Source: Rhodopirellula islandica
Lineage (GTDB): Bacteria; Planctomycetota; Planctomycetia; Pirellulales; Pirellulaceae
Direction of reading: 5' to 3'
Assembly: GCF_001027925.1 (NCBI RefSeq)
Contig: NZ_LECT01000020.1
Span: forward strand, 1-59,840
DNA: 59,840 bases
Shown here piece after piece: positions 44,993-56,300 of the stretch; the stretch's first letter is position 1; each line of letters begins with the position of its first letter. The notes below the pieces were generated by a model. It was given only the letters and a program-made list of their open reading frames with translations. It had not been told where the DNA came from and searched no databases. A program made the position numbers and the translations under genes.

Positions 44993-45016
44993 GCCGTTGG
45001 CCGTTAGGCCCGGTTG
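44990..45016 (+). repeat. Truncated family 1 sequence at a stop codon
   Basis: TGAGCCGTTGGCCGTTAGGC followed by CCGGTTG matches the inner part of half-site A (TGTGAGCCGTTTGGGCGTTAGCCCCGGTTG region). Its first three bases are the stop of the ankyrin gene. Confidence 0.6.
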
Positions 45017-45176
45017 TTTCAGCCCCAACCGACAAAGCCGACGATCTCGTCATCGTGATGTCGGCAAGACGTTCGACTGCACTGCGTCCCCGAAACTCTT
45101 GGTCCCCGTCCCCGAAACTCTTGATGAGTTTCGCGACACCCGCCATGAAAACGGCGTCCCCTGGAACGTCGACTGA

Positions 45177-46478
45177 TCAGACTTCCAAGAACAGTCGGGC
45201 TGGGTCTTCGATCGTTTCTTTGATCGCGACCAAGAACCCAACCGCTTCCCGACCGTCGACGATGCGGTGGTCATAGGTCAACGCGACATACATCATCGGA
45301 CGAATCACGACTTGGCCGTCTTCCGCGACGGGGCGTTCTTGAATCGAATGCAGGCCCAAGATGCCGCTTTGCGGTGGGTTGACGATCGGCGTGCTGAGCA
45401 GCGATCCGTAGATCCCGCCGTTGCTGATCGTGAACGTGCCGCCCATCAAGTCACTGGGTTGCAACCGGTTTTCACCCGCCAGGCGAGCGTACTCGGAGAT
45501 GCTGCCTTCGACTTCGGCGAACGACATGCGTTCCACATTGCGAAGGACCGGAACGACCAAGCCCTTGCCACCGCCAATCGCGATGCCGATGTCTTGGTAG
45601 TTGCGATAGACCATCGAGTCGCCACGAATTTCCGCGTTGACGGCGGGATAACGTCGCAGGGCTTCCACGGTGGCTTTGGCAAAGAACGACATGAAGCCAA
45701 GTTTGACACCGTGTTTCTTGGCGAAGGCGTCTTTGTATTTGCTGCGAATCGCCATGACCGGTGCCATGTTGATCTCGTTGAATGTCGTCAGCAGAGCCGC
45801 GGTTTGCTGGGCCTGGACGAGACGCGACGCAATTGTGCGACGCAGCATGCTCATCGGTTTGACTTCTTCGGACCGGTAACCACCGCTGGTCATCAACGAC
45901 GGAGTTTCCGGCACCGACATTGGCTGAGCCGGGGCGGGCGCAGGCGTGGCAGGAACGGCTGGCGGTGCAGCTGGGCGGGAGGCTCCGCTACGGATGTAAG
46001 CCAACACGTCTTCTTTCAGCAAGCGTCCCCCGGGACCAGTGGCGGGAACCTGCGACGAATCCAACTTGTGTTCATCGAGCAACCGCTGGGCGGCGGGCAT
46101 CACAAACCCTCCGCCACCTTGGGCGGGACTGGATGCGGCCGGTGCGGGTGCCGAGGCTGCAGGGGCCGGTGCGGGCTTGCCAGCCGCAGGGGCCGAACCA
46201 CCGCTTGCAGATCCACCGCCGCCAGCGGGCTGTTCCGCGACTTGAATCGAGGCGATTTGTTGGCCGACTTCGGCGAATTCCTCGGACTGTTTCGTGATCG
46301 ACTGCAAGAAACCGCTGACAGGAGCGGGGATTTGCACCGACGCTTTTTCCGTTTCAATTTCGACGAGGTCTTCGCCGTTCTTGACCCAGTCACCTTCTTG
46401 TTTGAGCCAATTGCCGATTTGCACTTCGCTGATCGATTCGCCAACGGTAGGAACTTCGACGGGAATGATGTCGCTCAC
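45177..46478 (-). CDS. sucB: Dihydrolipoyl succinyltransferase, E2 of 2-oxoglutarate dehydrogenase
   Basis: 433 residues from GTG 46478. The lipoyl domain has [18 protein letters not shown] with Lys45 as the lipoylation site. An Ala/Pro-rich linker (about 85-125) leads to the E3-binding domain ([20 protein letters not shown]). The catalytic domain follows, with the DHRxxDG-type motif [16 protein letters not shown]. The N-terminal [16 protein letters not shown] is typical of SucB, not of pyruvate E2. It transfers succinyl groups to CoA in the TCA cycle. SucA and Lpd are not in the window. Convergent with the ankyrin gene. Confidence 0.93.
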   Translation of the reverse strand: MSDIIPVEVPTVGESISEVQIGNWLKQEGDWVKNGEDLVEIETEKASVQIPAPVSGFLQSITKQSEEFAEVGQQIASIQVAEQPAGGGGSASGGSAPAAGKPAPAPAASAPAPAASSPAQGGGGFVMPAAQRLLDEHKLDSSQVPATGPGGRLLKEDVLAYIRSGASRPAAPPAVPATPAPAPAQPMSVPETPSLMTSGGYRSEEVKPMSMLRRTIASRLVQAQQTAALLTTFNEINMAPVMAIRSKYKDAFAKKHGVKLGFMSFFAKATVEALRRYPAVNAEIRGDSMVYRNYQDIGIAIGGGKGLVVPVLRNVERMSFAEVEGSISEYARLAGENRLQPSDLMGGTFTISNGGIYGSLLSTPIVNPPQSGILGLHSIQERPVAEDGQVVIRPMMYVALTYDHRIVDGREAVGFLVAIKETIEDPARLFLEV

Positions 46479-46796
46479 GGGAACGTTTCAACCACTTGAT
46501 AGAAAAAGCTGGGACGGTACGAGCAACCAGAATAACGAGCCAAGCGAACAGTGTCAGCGGCTCACACCGCGATTGCTGGCTTCGGGAAAGAAGATTGACC
46601 AAGGTCGCTGGGAAAAGACAGGTCCAGCCCCCCAGAAAGTATGCCGGTTGCGAGGGAGAGGGGGATGAGCGTCCATTTTTTGGACTGCAACGATGCGGGG
46701 GCCGATTCAACACGATGGTGGCGGGTCGATTTGATTTGCCACGCCCAGAAAACGCTCGTCGCCCCAAAACCCGCCCCAATTGTCCCGGAGGCAGTC

Positions 46797-48038
46797 ATGT
46801 CCGATCCAACCGAGAAAGGCCATCCTATTCAAATGGCTTTGATCGTTGTGTTGTTGATCGGCGGGGGATGGTATTTCTTCCAACACTACAACATCGACGG
46901 GCTGGACGGGGTCGCGATCAAACCCAAAGCCGAATTTGCTTGGGAGAAACTCGACGACCCGTTCACGTTCACGTCGTCGACAGAAGCTGGCGGATCCCTG
47001 AATTGGCCCGTCGATGAGTCGGGCAATCCGATCGAAGCCGACCCGGTCATCTACAGCCCCAGCGACATGCTGCGTTCAGGCCCCTCCACAAAACAAAGCG
47101 TTTGGGGCACCCCGGTCGAAGGCACCAACGGTGCGGCCCCGGCCGAGCAGATTTCGGCGAAGCGCCCGCCCCAGTACCGAAATCTTCGCATCGCATCCTG
47201 GTCCTTGGATGGATTCGGGCCGACCAAACTGGCCAGCAACATCTGCCGGAAAAACCTGATCCGCGTTGTTCGCCAATTCGACCTGATCTCGCTTCAGCAG
47301 GTTTCGTCGATTCATCAAGACCTCGTGCCCCGGATGGTCGACGCGATCAACGAAAACTCACTGGGCAGCGGCGGCCCCGTTTTCGACTACGTTCTCGGTG
47401 GTCCAACTGGTCCCTCCGACCGTGGCGAGCAAATGGTGATTCTGTTTCGTCCCGATCGCATTCGAGTCGACCGAACACAGACGTACACGGTTGCCGACCC
47501 CGACCAACAGATGCTTTACGACCCGTTGGTCGCCTGGTTTCGCGCGGCGCAACCCAGTGCCGCGAGAGCCTGGACGTTCACGGTGGCAAACGTGCGAATC
47601 GATCTGGGCCGAGCCCCCAGCGAAGTCGCCTTGCTGGGGCAGTTGTTCGATTCCATTCGAGATGACGGCCGAGGCGAAGATGACATCCTGATGATGGGGT
47701 TGTTCCAAGCCGATGACGCGTACCTGCTGCCGACCATCGCGGGTCAAACCGTTCGTGCGGCCGTGTCCAGCACGCCCACGGATATCTTCGGACGGCATCA
47801 GACCGAAAACATTGTGTTCGATTTTCAATCGACCGCAGAAGCCATCGGTCGCGGTGGAGTCTACGACTTCCTTCGCGTGTACAATCTCAGCCTTTCCGAA
47901 GCACAAACGGTGTCCAGCTACCTGCCGGTGTACGCCGAGTTCTCGCCACTGGAGGGCTCCCCGATCGCGAATCAGGCCACGTTGGACCAGGCCGTTGTGC
48001 AACAAGCGTCGCTGCCAAGCGGCAAAGCGATTCGCTAG
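46797..48038 (+). CDS. Membrane-anchored EEP-fold protein, catalytic residues lost
   Basis: 413 residues from ATG 46797, preceded by GGAGG; the longer frame from 46641 lacks such a site. One helix (MALIVVLLIGGGWYFFQHY) anchors it, and a spacer rich in P, S and G follows. The C-terminal 300 residues keep the endonuclease/exonuclease/phosphatase layout, with substitutions at the catalytic points. RIASWSLDGF stands where RIATWNxxG is usual, LISLQQVSS where LQEV is usual, MMGLFQADD where GDFNAD is usual, and SSYLPVYAEF where SDHxPVxxxF is usual. I infer a non-catalytic protein. 26 nt before nifS-like gene, perhaps co-transcribed. Confidence 0.75.
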   Translation: MSDPTEKGHPIQMALIVVLLIGGGWYFFQHYNIDGLDGVAIKPKAEFAWEKLDDPFTFTSSTEAGGSLNWPVDESGNPIEADPVIYSPSDMLRSGPSTKQSVWGTPVEGTNGAAPAEQISAKRPPQYRNLRIASWSLDGFGPTKLASNICRKNLIRVVRQFDLISLQQVSSIHQDLVPRMVDAINENSLGSGGPVFDYVLGGPTGPSDRGEQMVILFRPDRIRVDRTQTYTVADPDQQMLYDPLVAWFRAAQPSAARAWTFTVANVRIDLGRAPSEVALLGQLFDSIRDDGRGEDDILMMGLFQADDAYLLPTIAGQTVRAAVSSTPTDIFGRHQTENIVFDFQSTAEAIGRGGVYDFLRVYNLSLSEAQTVSSYLPVYAEFSPLEGSPIANQATLDQAVVQQASLPSGKAIR

Positions 48039-48064
48039 CGACGATCCAAGGATCGCGATCTCCG

Positions 48065-49252
48065 ATGATCTATCTCGACCATCATGCCACGACGCCCTGC
48101 GACCCACGTGTCGTCGAGGCGATGTTGCCCTACCTGACGCAGCACTTTGGCAACCCGCACAGCGATTCCCACGAGGCCGGACGCGAAGCTCGCCGGGCGA
48201 TCGACCAATCGCTCGATTCGATGGCCGCGATCCTGAATGCTCCTCGCGAAAGCATGGTCGTGACGTCCGGAGCCACCGAGAGCATCAACCTGGCTCTGCG
48301 AGGTTTCCTGATGCACCCGCGTTGCAAACGGCACCAAGTGGTGCTTTGCGAAACCGAACATCCAGCGGTCTTGGAAGTGGCGGATGACTTGTCCAAGCAA
48401 GCCACTGCCAGCGGCCAACCCATCGAGATCATTCGCGTGGGCGTGCATCCTCACGACCACCCGTCCGCCGGACAAGTCGACGTGGATCAGTTGCGTGCCG
48501 TGGTCAACGAGCAGACCGCGGTGGTTTCCATCATGTGGGCCAACAATGAAATCGGCTCCATCGCACCCATCCAATCCCTCGCCGAGATCACTCACGAAGC
48601 GGGCGCGGTGCTGCACTGCGACGCGACTCAGGCAGTCGGGCGATTGCCGGTCGATGTGCGAGCGACTGACGTTGATTTGCTGACCGCCTCAGCCCACAAA
48701 TTCTATGGTCCCAAGAGCACTGGTTTCCTGGTGGTCGGCAACGGCAATCGACGCTTGCGACTGCGCCCCCAAATCGTCGGCGGTGGCCAGCAACGAGGGC
48801 TTCGCGGCGGAACGCTGAACCCTGCCACTATCGTCGCGATGGCCACGGCAATGCGAATCGCGAACGACGATCTCGAAAGCGACACCTCACGGATTTTGGA
48901 ACTGCGTGAGATGCTTTGGAATCGTTTGCATTCCGCGCTCGATGGCTTGCAACTCAATGGCACCAGTTGGCGAGAGGATTCATCGGCCCGCTTGCCAGGC
49001 AACCTGAACGTCCGTTTGCGAGACATCGAAGGCGAAGCCTGGATGGCGGCCACGCCAGACGTTGCATTCAGCAGCGGATCCGCCTGCAGCAGCACCGAGG
49101 CTCTTCCCAGCCATGTGCTGCTGGCGATGGGATTGACCGAATCGGAAGCCCGACGAAGCGTGCGATTCGGCATCGGGCGATTCAACACCGTCGACGAAAT
49201 CCATGCCGCCGCGGATCAACTGATCGCATCGCATCAAAAGTTGGTCGGTTAG
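48065..49252 (+). CDS. Cysteine desulfurase (NifS/IscS class)
   Basis: 395 residues. The PLP-dependent fold is clear from MIYLDHHATTPCDPRVVEAM, TSGATESINLAL, WANNEIGSIAPI, the PLP-lysine motif SAHKFYGPKSTGFLVV, and the active-site cysteine loop FSSGSACSSTEALPSHVLLA near 337. The long loop with SSGSAC marks the NifS/IscS class over SufS. It supplies sulfur for Fe-S cluster or thio-cofactor assembly. No iscU or nifU lies nearby. Its TAG stop lies in a family 3 repeat. Confidence 0.93.
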   Translation: MIYLDHHATTPCDPRVVEAMLPYLTQHFGNPHSDSHEAGREARRAIDQSLDSMAAILNAPRESMVVTSGATESINLALRGFLMHPRCKRHQVVLCETEHPAVLEVADDLSKQATASGQPIEIIRVGVHPHDHPSAGQVDVDQLRAVVNEQTAVVSIMWANNEIGSIAPIQSLAEITHEAGAVLHCDATQAVGRLPVDVRATDVDLLTASAHKFYGPKSTGFLVVGNGNRRLRLRPQIVGGGQQRGLRGGTLNPATIVAMATAMRIANDDLESDTSRILELREMLWNRLHSALDGLQLNGTSWREDSSARLPGNLNVRLRDIEGEAWMAATPDVAFSSGSACSSTEALPSHVLLAMGLTESEARRSVRFGIGRFNTVDEIHAAADQLIASHQKLVG

Positions 49253-49356
49253 TGTGGCATCGGCTTCCAGCCTGTGAGCAGGAATCACAGGCTGTCGTAG
49301 TGGACGAGGTTACGAGTCCTGCTCAACGGACTCGTAACCTCGTCCACTACGACAGC
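49250..49356. terminator. Paired perfect hairpins between convergent genes (family 3 repeat)
   Basis: TAGTGTGGCATCGGCTTCCAG contains the desulfurase stop. Then CAGCCTGTGA...TCACAGGCTG forms a 10-bp stem at 49267-49293, and a second stem has perfect 29-bp arms at 49291-49319 and 49328-49356 (GTCGTAGTGGACGAGGTTAC on one side). Lying between convergent genes, it may act as a bidirectional terminator, though no U-tract is evident. It is also a dispersed palindromic repeat. Confidence 0.75.
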
Positions 49357-49393
49357 AAATTGCCGTGCGCCGCTGAACGAAAGCCACTTTTAC

Positions 49394-50239
49394 CTACATC
49401 CACCCCAGGCGAATCCCCGCGGCCAGCACAATCACGGCAGTGATTCGCCGAAGGGTCCGATGCGACAACCAACTGGACGCGGCCCGGTTTCCAATCTGAC
49501 CACCGATCAACACGCTGACAAACAACCAAGGCCACCACGGGGCATGCGTTTGAAATTCCACGGCAATCTCACTGAGTGACCAAGCGTGTTTGCTGGTTTG
49601 CCCCATCAAGCCCGCGACCGAGTTGACCAGGATGAACAGCGAACTGGTCGCTGCAATGTCGCGAGCGTGACCCCAGCGAGTCAGGTGCAATACCGGCGAC
49701 AAGAAAATCCCGCCCCCGATCCCCACCAATCCGGCCAACAACCCCAACCCGGCTCCGAGAGCCATTTGCAAAACCACGCTGGATCGCCATGGAAGCTTCC
49801 TGTCTGGCGTGATGGATGGATTTGCTAGCAAGTCATCTTCGGAATCCACCGGCTCCGAAGCGGATTCTTTGGCCTGCCTGGTTTGCCCACCCAACAGCAA
49901 CAAGACACCCGCCAAGATCAGGGTGACGCTCAGGAGCGGAACAAACACCGCTCGGTCGAGCGGGATCGATCCGCCGACCCAGGCCATCGGAATCGACCCG
50001 ACCACCAGGGGGACACAACGTGACCAAGGCATTTGCTTTTTCTGTGTGAAACGCAAACAGGCGCCCGACACAACCAACAGGTTGCAAACCAAAGAAAGCA
50101 TGGGCAAAACGCGATGATCGACGCCACTGAGCACCAGCAACGCGGTGTACGTGGACCCGCCACCAAAGCCAGCGCTGCTGTACACCAACGCGGCCAAAAA
50201 GAACCACGCCACGATCCAAAAATTTCCGCCTAATAACAT
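49394..50239 (-). CDS. TSUP (TauE/SafE) family membrane permease
   Basis: 281 residues with about eight hydrophobic segments. VYSSAGFGGGSTYTALLVLS is the first conserved block. MALGAGLGLLAGLVGIGGGI is the second G-rich repeat of the family, and the pair gives the internal two-fold repeat. The loop between them is polar and acidic (SEPVDSEDDLL). Family members move small sulfur compounds or organic anions. It lies beside a cysteine desulfurase, but that gene is convergent, so a link is only suggestive. Confidence 0.85.
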   Translation of the reverse strand: MLLGGNFWIVAWFFLAALVYSSAGFGGGSTYTALLVLSGVDHRVLPMLSLVCNLLVVSGACLRFTQKKQMPWSRCVPLVVGSIPMAWVGGSIPLDRAVFVPLLSVTLILAGVLLLLGGQTRQAKESASEPVDSEDDLLANPSITPDRKLPWRSSVVLQMALGAGLGLLAGLVGIGGGIFLSPVLHLTRWGHARDIAATSSLFILVNSVAGLMGQTSKHAWSLSEIAVEFQTHAPWWPWLFVSVLIGGQIGNRAASSWLSHRTLRRITAVIVLAAGIRLGWM

Positions 50240-50303
50240 GCTCGATCAATCGTTACCCTGAGAGGCAGTGTCTTTTCTTTGCAGCTTCTTGAGGTGATCT
50301 ACT

Positions 50304-53300
50304 ATGCGGCAACTTCGTACCGTGACTTGCGTCTTTGTTGTCTTGAGTCTGTTGCTCGGGCTGCTTTCCTCGCCCCTGAGACTCTCCATGGCCGCTGAAC
50401 CCAACCAAGACGCCGCGTGGCGAAAACAGCAATTCGAGGCTGCCGAAGAAGCGTTGAAAAAGGGACTGCCGAAGACCGCGATCAAACACTACGACGCCAT
50501 CGTACCCGCCGCAATCGCCGAAGAAGACCACGACGATGCCGTTCTGGCCATGGGGATGCGAGCCTCGCTGCGAGGACAACTCGATGGCGGCGGCGCGGAA
50601 GACCGGATCCTGCATTTGCAAGAGGACCTGGATTCCGCACCCGAGGCATCCCAACCGCTGCTGCAAGCCGTGCTGGCCAGCTGGTTCTATTCCTATCAAC
50701 AACAGAACCAATGGCGATTCCGGAACCGCACCGAGATCGAAACTCGCGAAGACGACACGACGCCGATCAAGTCCGCCGATGATCTGAAAACCTGGAGTGC
50801 CCAGCGGATCATCCGCCACGCCGGGGCGTTGTTCGATCAAGCCTTGGAGAACTCCGAGAAGCTGAAAACCACCGAACTGACATCCATCCAACGACTGATC
50901 ACGCAGGGCAGCGCCCCCGAGTCATATCGCCCGACGGTTTATGACTTCTTAGCCAACCAAGCGATCGACCACTTCGTTGACGCCCAGTCGATCTACAGCG
51001 GACCAATCGAGCGTTTCGAACTGGAAGCGAGTTCGCCAATCCTGGATCCCGTCGCGGACTTCCTGGCTTGGGAAATCCCGGAAACTGATCTCGAATCGCC
51101 GCTTCGCCAGGCCACCGAGTTGATGCAGGACTGGGTTCGCTTCCGACAATCCAACGCCGACGACCAACGAGACGCGTTCCTCGATGCGAATTGGAACCGT
51201 TTGCAATTCGCGGATCAGAACGCGGTTGGCACCACCCAGGACGACCGCTCGCAAGCCGCGATGCAGCGTTTCCTCAGTGAGAACACAAGTCATCCGATCA
51301 GCACCCGAGCCAGCTTTCAGCTCGCTCAAACTGAAATGGGGAAAGAAGAGTTCGTTCGCGCTCATCAAATCGCGAAAGCAGCACTGGCGGCTCACCCGGA
51401 CAGCTTTGGCGGACGCCAGTGCGCCGCGTTGATCGAGCAAATCGAGGCACCGCAACTCAACATCGCAACGGAACGGGTTTGGAACCCGGCCCTGGAACAA
51501 TCCGCTCAAGCCGAGATTGAGATCAGCTACAAGAACATCACCCAGGTGCACTTCAAACTGGTCTCGCTCGGTTTTGATCAGTTGATCAAGACGGGGCAGA
51601 TGCTTCAGAACAACGAACGCGAGTGGCTGAAACGATACGCGGAAGAACCAGCCGCGCATCAGTGGTCGATTGACCTGGAGGAGACGGCGGACTTCAAAAC
51701 CAACATTCACCGAGTCAACGTCCCCCAGGATTTGCCCAAGGGAAGCTACCTGTTAATCGCCAGTGTCGACAAAGACTTTGTTTGGAAAGAGAACTACCTG
51801 GCGGGCAAACAAATTTGGGTCAGCGAACTGGCACTCGTCACCGATGGCCGCTGGAACCAAGGCACCCTCGAAGGGCACGTGTTGGATTCCAACACGGGCG
51901 AACCGGTTCCGCAGGCAACCGTGGCGGTTTGGACCTGGACCAATGAAGGCCAACCTCGAAACAAGTTCAACAATGGCTACCGATACCGATCGCTCCCTTC
52001 GTTGACAACTGATCAGAACGGTCGCTTCGAAATGAAAGCCCACGAGGGAGTCAACCGTGACAACCTGTTGCTGGTGGCCCAAAACGGCAAGGATCACCTT
52101 CCCTCTCAGCAGCATCATTCCATTCGCCCCGCTCGAACGTCGCAGCAACTCGGCGGTCGCACCGTTTTCTTCACCGACCGAGCGATTTACCGCCCGGGTC
52201 AAACGCTTCGCTTCAAAGCGATCGCGACGACTCACAACCAATCCCAGAATCTGTACGAAACCCACAATCGCAAATCGCTTCAGATTCAACTGCTCGATCC
52301 AAACAACCAAGTGGTTGAGACGTTGGACTTGATCACCAACGATCGCGGCAGTTGCCACGGCAGCTTCCACCTGCCGACGTCGGGGCTGACCGGCCAAATG
52401 CAGTTGATCGTCCGAGAGTTCCCGCGAGGCTCCGCCACCGTTCGCGTGGAAGAGTACAAACGCCCCAAGTTCGAAGTGACCTTGGACGCTCCGAAGGATC
52501 CCGTCCGCCTGGAAGAATCGGTGACGGTCTCCGGTCGCGCGACCGCCTACACCGGGGCGGCGATCAACGACGCGACCGTTCGGTACACCGTGGTTCGACA
52601 AGTCCAATATCCAATTTGGTGGGGATGGCGATGCTGGTGGATCCCGACGCCTCCCGCCGAACCGCAAACGATCGTCCAAGGCGAAACGACCACGGACGAA
52701 CTGGGTCGCTTTGACGTGTCCTTTGATGCCGTGCCCGATGCCTCGGTCGATCGAGACAGCGAACCCACGTTCCGATACGTGATCACCGCTGACGTCGTCG
52801 ACACCACCGGCGAAACTCGATCAGACAAACGCACGGTCACCGCGGGCTACACGACCATGTCGGCTCGAATGAGCGTCGACCGTCCCGATTGGCTGACGGA
52901 ACAAGACCCCGTCGACATTCAGGTTCACACGACGTCGCTCGATGGTGAAGCCCAGGCCGCCGAAGTCAAGATTGAAGTCTGGTCGCTCAAGGCTCCCGAA
53001 GTCGTCCCGCAACCGCGATGGGGCACGTATCAACCGTTGCCAGTGGATGCGAACGACGAAGCGAAACGAGTTCGTCCCGAAGATCCCAACTCTTGGCCAC
53101 TGGATGAATTGCAATCTTCGAAGACTTTGCAAACCGACGCCAATGGGCGTGGTTCGTGGGAGGTCTCGCTTTCCAAGGGGCACTATCGAGCGGTCTTGTC
53201 AGCGGTGGACTCAGCGGGCAACTCCGTCTCAGCGTTGCTGCCACTGCGAGTGTTCGACCCCAAGGCGGATCAGCTCGGTCTGCCGATTGCCAGCCTGTTC

Positions 53301-56300
53301 GCGACGCCTCAATCTCAGTGGGAACCGGGCGAAACATTCCATGCCGTTTGGGGCAGCGGTTACGAAAACGCAAAGGCCTTGGTGGAAGTCGAGCATCGCG
53401 GCGAAATCTTGCAGCGATACTGGACCTCCGGCGACAAGACTCAAGTCGAAATCACACAGGCGATCGATGAATCGATGCGAGGTGGCTTTGTTGTCCGCGT
53501 GATGATGATCCACGAGAACCGACTGCATCTGCACCAACAGATCGTCAACGTTCCTTGGACAAACAAAGAGTGGTCCATCCGCTGGGAACGATTTGTTTCC
53601 AAACTCAAACCCGGTGCAGAAGAGACTTGGACAGCGGTCATCGAACCCAAGGTGGTGGATGAATCGACCAAGGCCAAGCAGGATTCCATCATGGAAATGG
53701 TGGCAACCTTGTACGACGCTTCCCTGGACGTGTTTGCCAAGCATCGCTTTGCAACCGGCTTCAACGCTTTCTATCGTGATCGAAGCACACGCAGCCCGCA
53801 CTTGAACAACGGTTGGCAAGGTCTGACGACCGTTGTGATGTGGTCGCACCGTGGATACCCCGGAGGCGAGCTGAGCTATCCCGATTGGGTTGCTGAATTG
53901 CAGCTGAACCGATTCTACGGAAGACCAATGCCAATGGCTCGTGGGATGTCTCGCAACATGGCGATGGCAGAGTCCGACATGATGATGGCTGATGGAGCGA
54001 TGCCGGCATCAGCTCCCATGCGAAAACAAGCCGCTCCTTTGATGTTGGCTGGAAGTGCGATCACGAGCGATTCCGAAGCGGCCGATGATGCTCCCCCCGA
54101 ATCAAATGATCCCAAAATCGATTTGTCCGGCATCCCGCCGCGAAAGAATCTGAACGAGACCGCGTTCTTCTTCCCGGAATTGATCGCGGACGAGAACGGG
54201 GTGGTGAAGATGAAGTTCACCATGCCGGAAGCACTGACTCGTTGGCAGTTGCTGGGATTTGCCCACGGCGCCAATCTTGCCTCGGGAACCATCTCGGGCA
54301 CTGCAGTCACCAGCAAAGACTTGATGGTTCAACCCAACCCGCCTCGGACGTTGCGGGAAGGTGACGAAATTGAACTGACGGTCAAAGTCAGCAACCAATC
54401 GGCTTCGACGCAAACTGGCGTGGTGGCATTGAACCTGTCGTCAGCAGCCAGCGGCGAGTCGGTCGATGAGCAAGTCGGCAATTCCCAGCCGAAGCAATCG
54501 TTTGAAATCCCCGCCGGCCAGTCCAAGACGTTCTCATGGCGAATCCAGGTCCCCGATGGCATCGGTTATTTGGTCTACAAGGCCGTCGGTTCGACCGGAC
54601 GTTTGTCGGATGGCGAAGAAGGCTACCTGCCGGTTTTGACCCGCCGCATTTTGGTGCACGAGTCCATCTCACTGCCGATCGATGGTGCGGAAACAAAGAC
54701 GTTCACGTTGCCCAAGCTACTGGAAGGAAAAAGCGATACGCTGGCGAGCGAATCGCTGACCATTCAGATGACTTCCAACCCGGCTTGGTACGCCGTGATG
54801 GCGCTGCCTTACTTGATGGAGTATCCCCACGAATGCAGCGAGCAAACGTTCCATCGCTTGTATGCGAACTTGCTGGCGCGGCACATCGCGACGTCCGACC
54901 CGCGAATCGAACGCGTGTTTGAACAATGGCGAAACCAACCCGAGGTCGCTGGTCGAGTCACACTGGACAGCCCTCTGGCCCAGAACGAAGAACTGAAGTC
55001 GATCGCCCTCACCGAAACACCTTGGGTGTTGCAGTCCAAGTCCGAATCCGAGGCTCGTCGCAACGTTGGCATTTTGTTTGATACCAATCGGGTCAATGAT
55101 CAAGCCGACCGATTGACGCGACGCTTACAGGAACTGCAGAAGGAAGATGGCAGCTTCGCTTGGTTCGATGGCGGTCCGTCCAATGACACCATCACGATGT
55201 TGATTGTCACCGGGTTCGGTCGCTTGCAACATCTGGGTGTCGAGGTCGACATGCAGATTGCGATGAAAGCGCTGACGCACTTGGATGCCTACGCAACCAA
55301 ACTGTACGAAAGAATCCAAACCGAAAACCGCAGCAAAGTGCATGTCTCGCCGACCGTGGCGATGCTGTTGTATGGCCGCAGTTTCTACAAGGATCAACCG
55401 ACCGCACCGGAGCACCTCGAAGCGGTCGAGTACTGGACCAATCAACTTGCCGAGCATTGGTTGTCCCTGCCGAGCCGGATGAGCCAAGGGCACGCCGCGA
55501 TCGCTTTGCATCGACTGGGCCGACTCAAAGAAGCCAAAGAAATCGTCGCTTCATTGATCGAACGCTCGGTGATCGACGAGCAGGGCATGCACTGGAACGA
55601 CGCCAACTCAGGCTGGTGGTGGTACCAAGCACCGATTGAAACGCAGGCCATGATGATCGAGGTACTCGACGAAGTCGCGGGCGATCTCAAACGAATGGAA
55701 CTCTGCCAGGCTTGGTTGCTGCGGCAGAAAGAAACCCAGTCTTGGGAAACCACCAAATCCACCGCCGATGCGGTGTACGCGTTGCTGCTGCGAGGCACCG
55801 ACAAGCTGGCTTCCGATGAAGTCGTCGACATTGCAGTCGGGCAGCAAGAAGTTCCCAAAGGCAACGTCGAAGCGGGCACTGGTTTCTACCAGCACCGTTT
55901 CTCGGCGGATGAGATCACGCCCGAGATGGGATCGATTCAGGTCAAGAAAACAACCTCAGGCATCGCTTGGGGTGGAGTCCACTGGCAGTACTTTGAGAAC
56001 ATCGAGAACATCACGCCGCACGATGGCACGCCACTGCAAATCGAGAAGCAGCTGTTTGTCGTCCGTGCGACGGATTCCGGCCCCGTGCTGCGTCCTGTCG
56101 GCGACGAACCCGTTCGCGTTGGCGATGAACTGGTTTCCAGATTGATCATCCGCAGTGATCGCGACATGGAATTCTTGCACCTGCGAGACCATCGCGGCAG
56201 TGGCACCGAGCCCGTCAATGTGTTGTCTCAATACCGCCGGCAAGATGCGTTGGGATACTACCAAAGCACTCGAGACGCTGCCGAGCATTTCTTCATTGGT

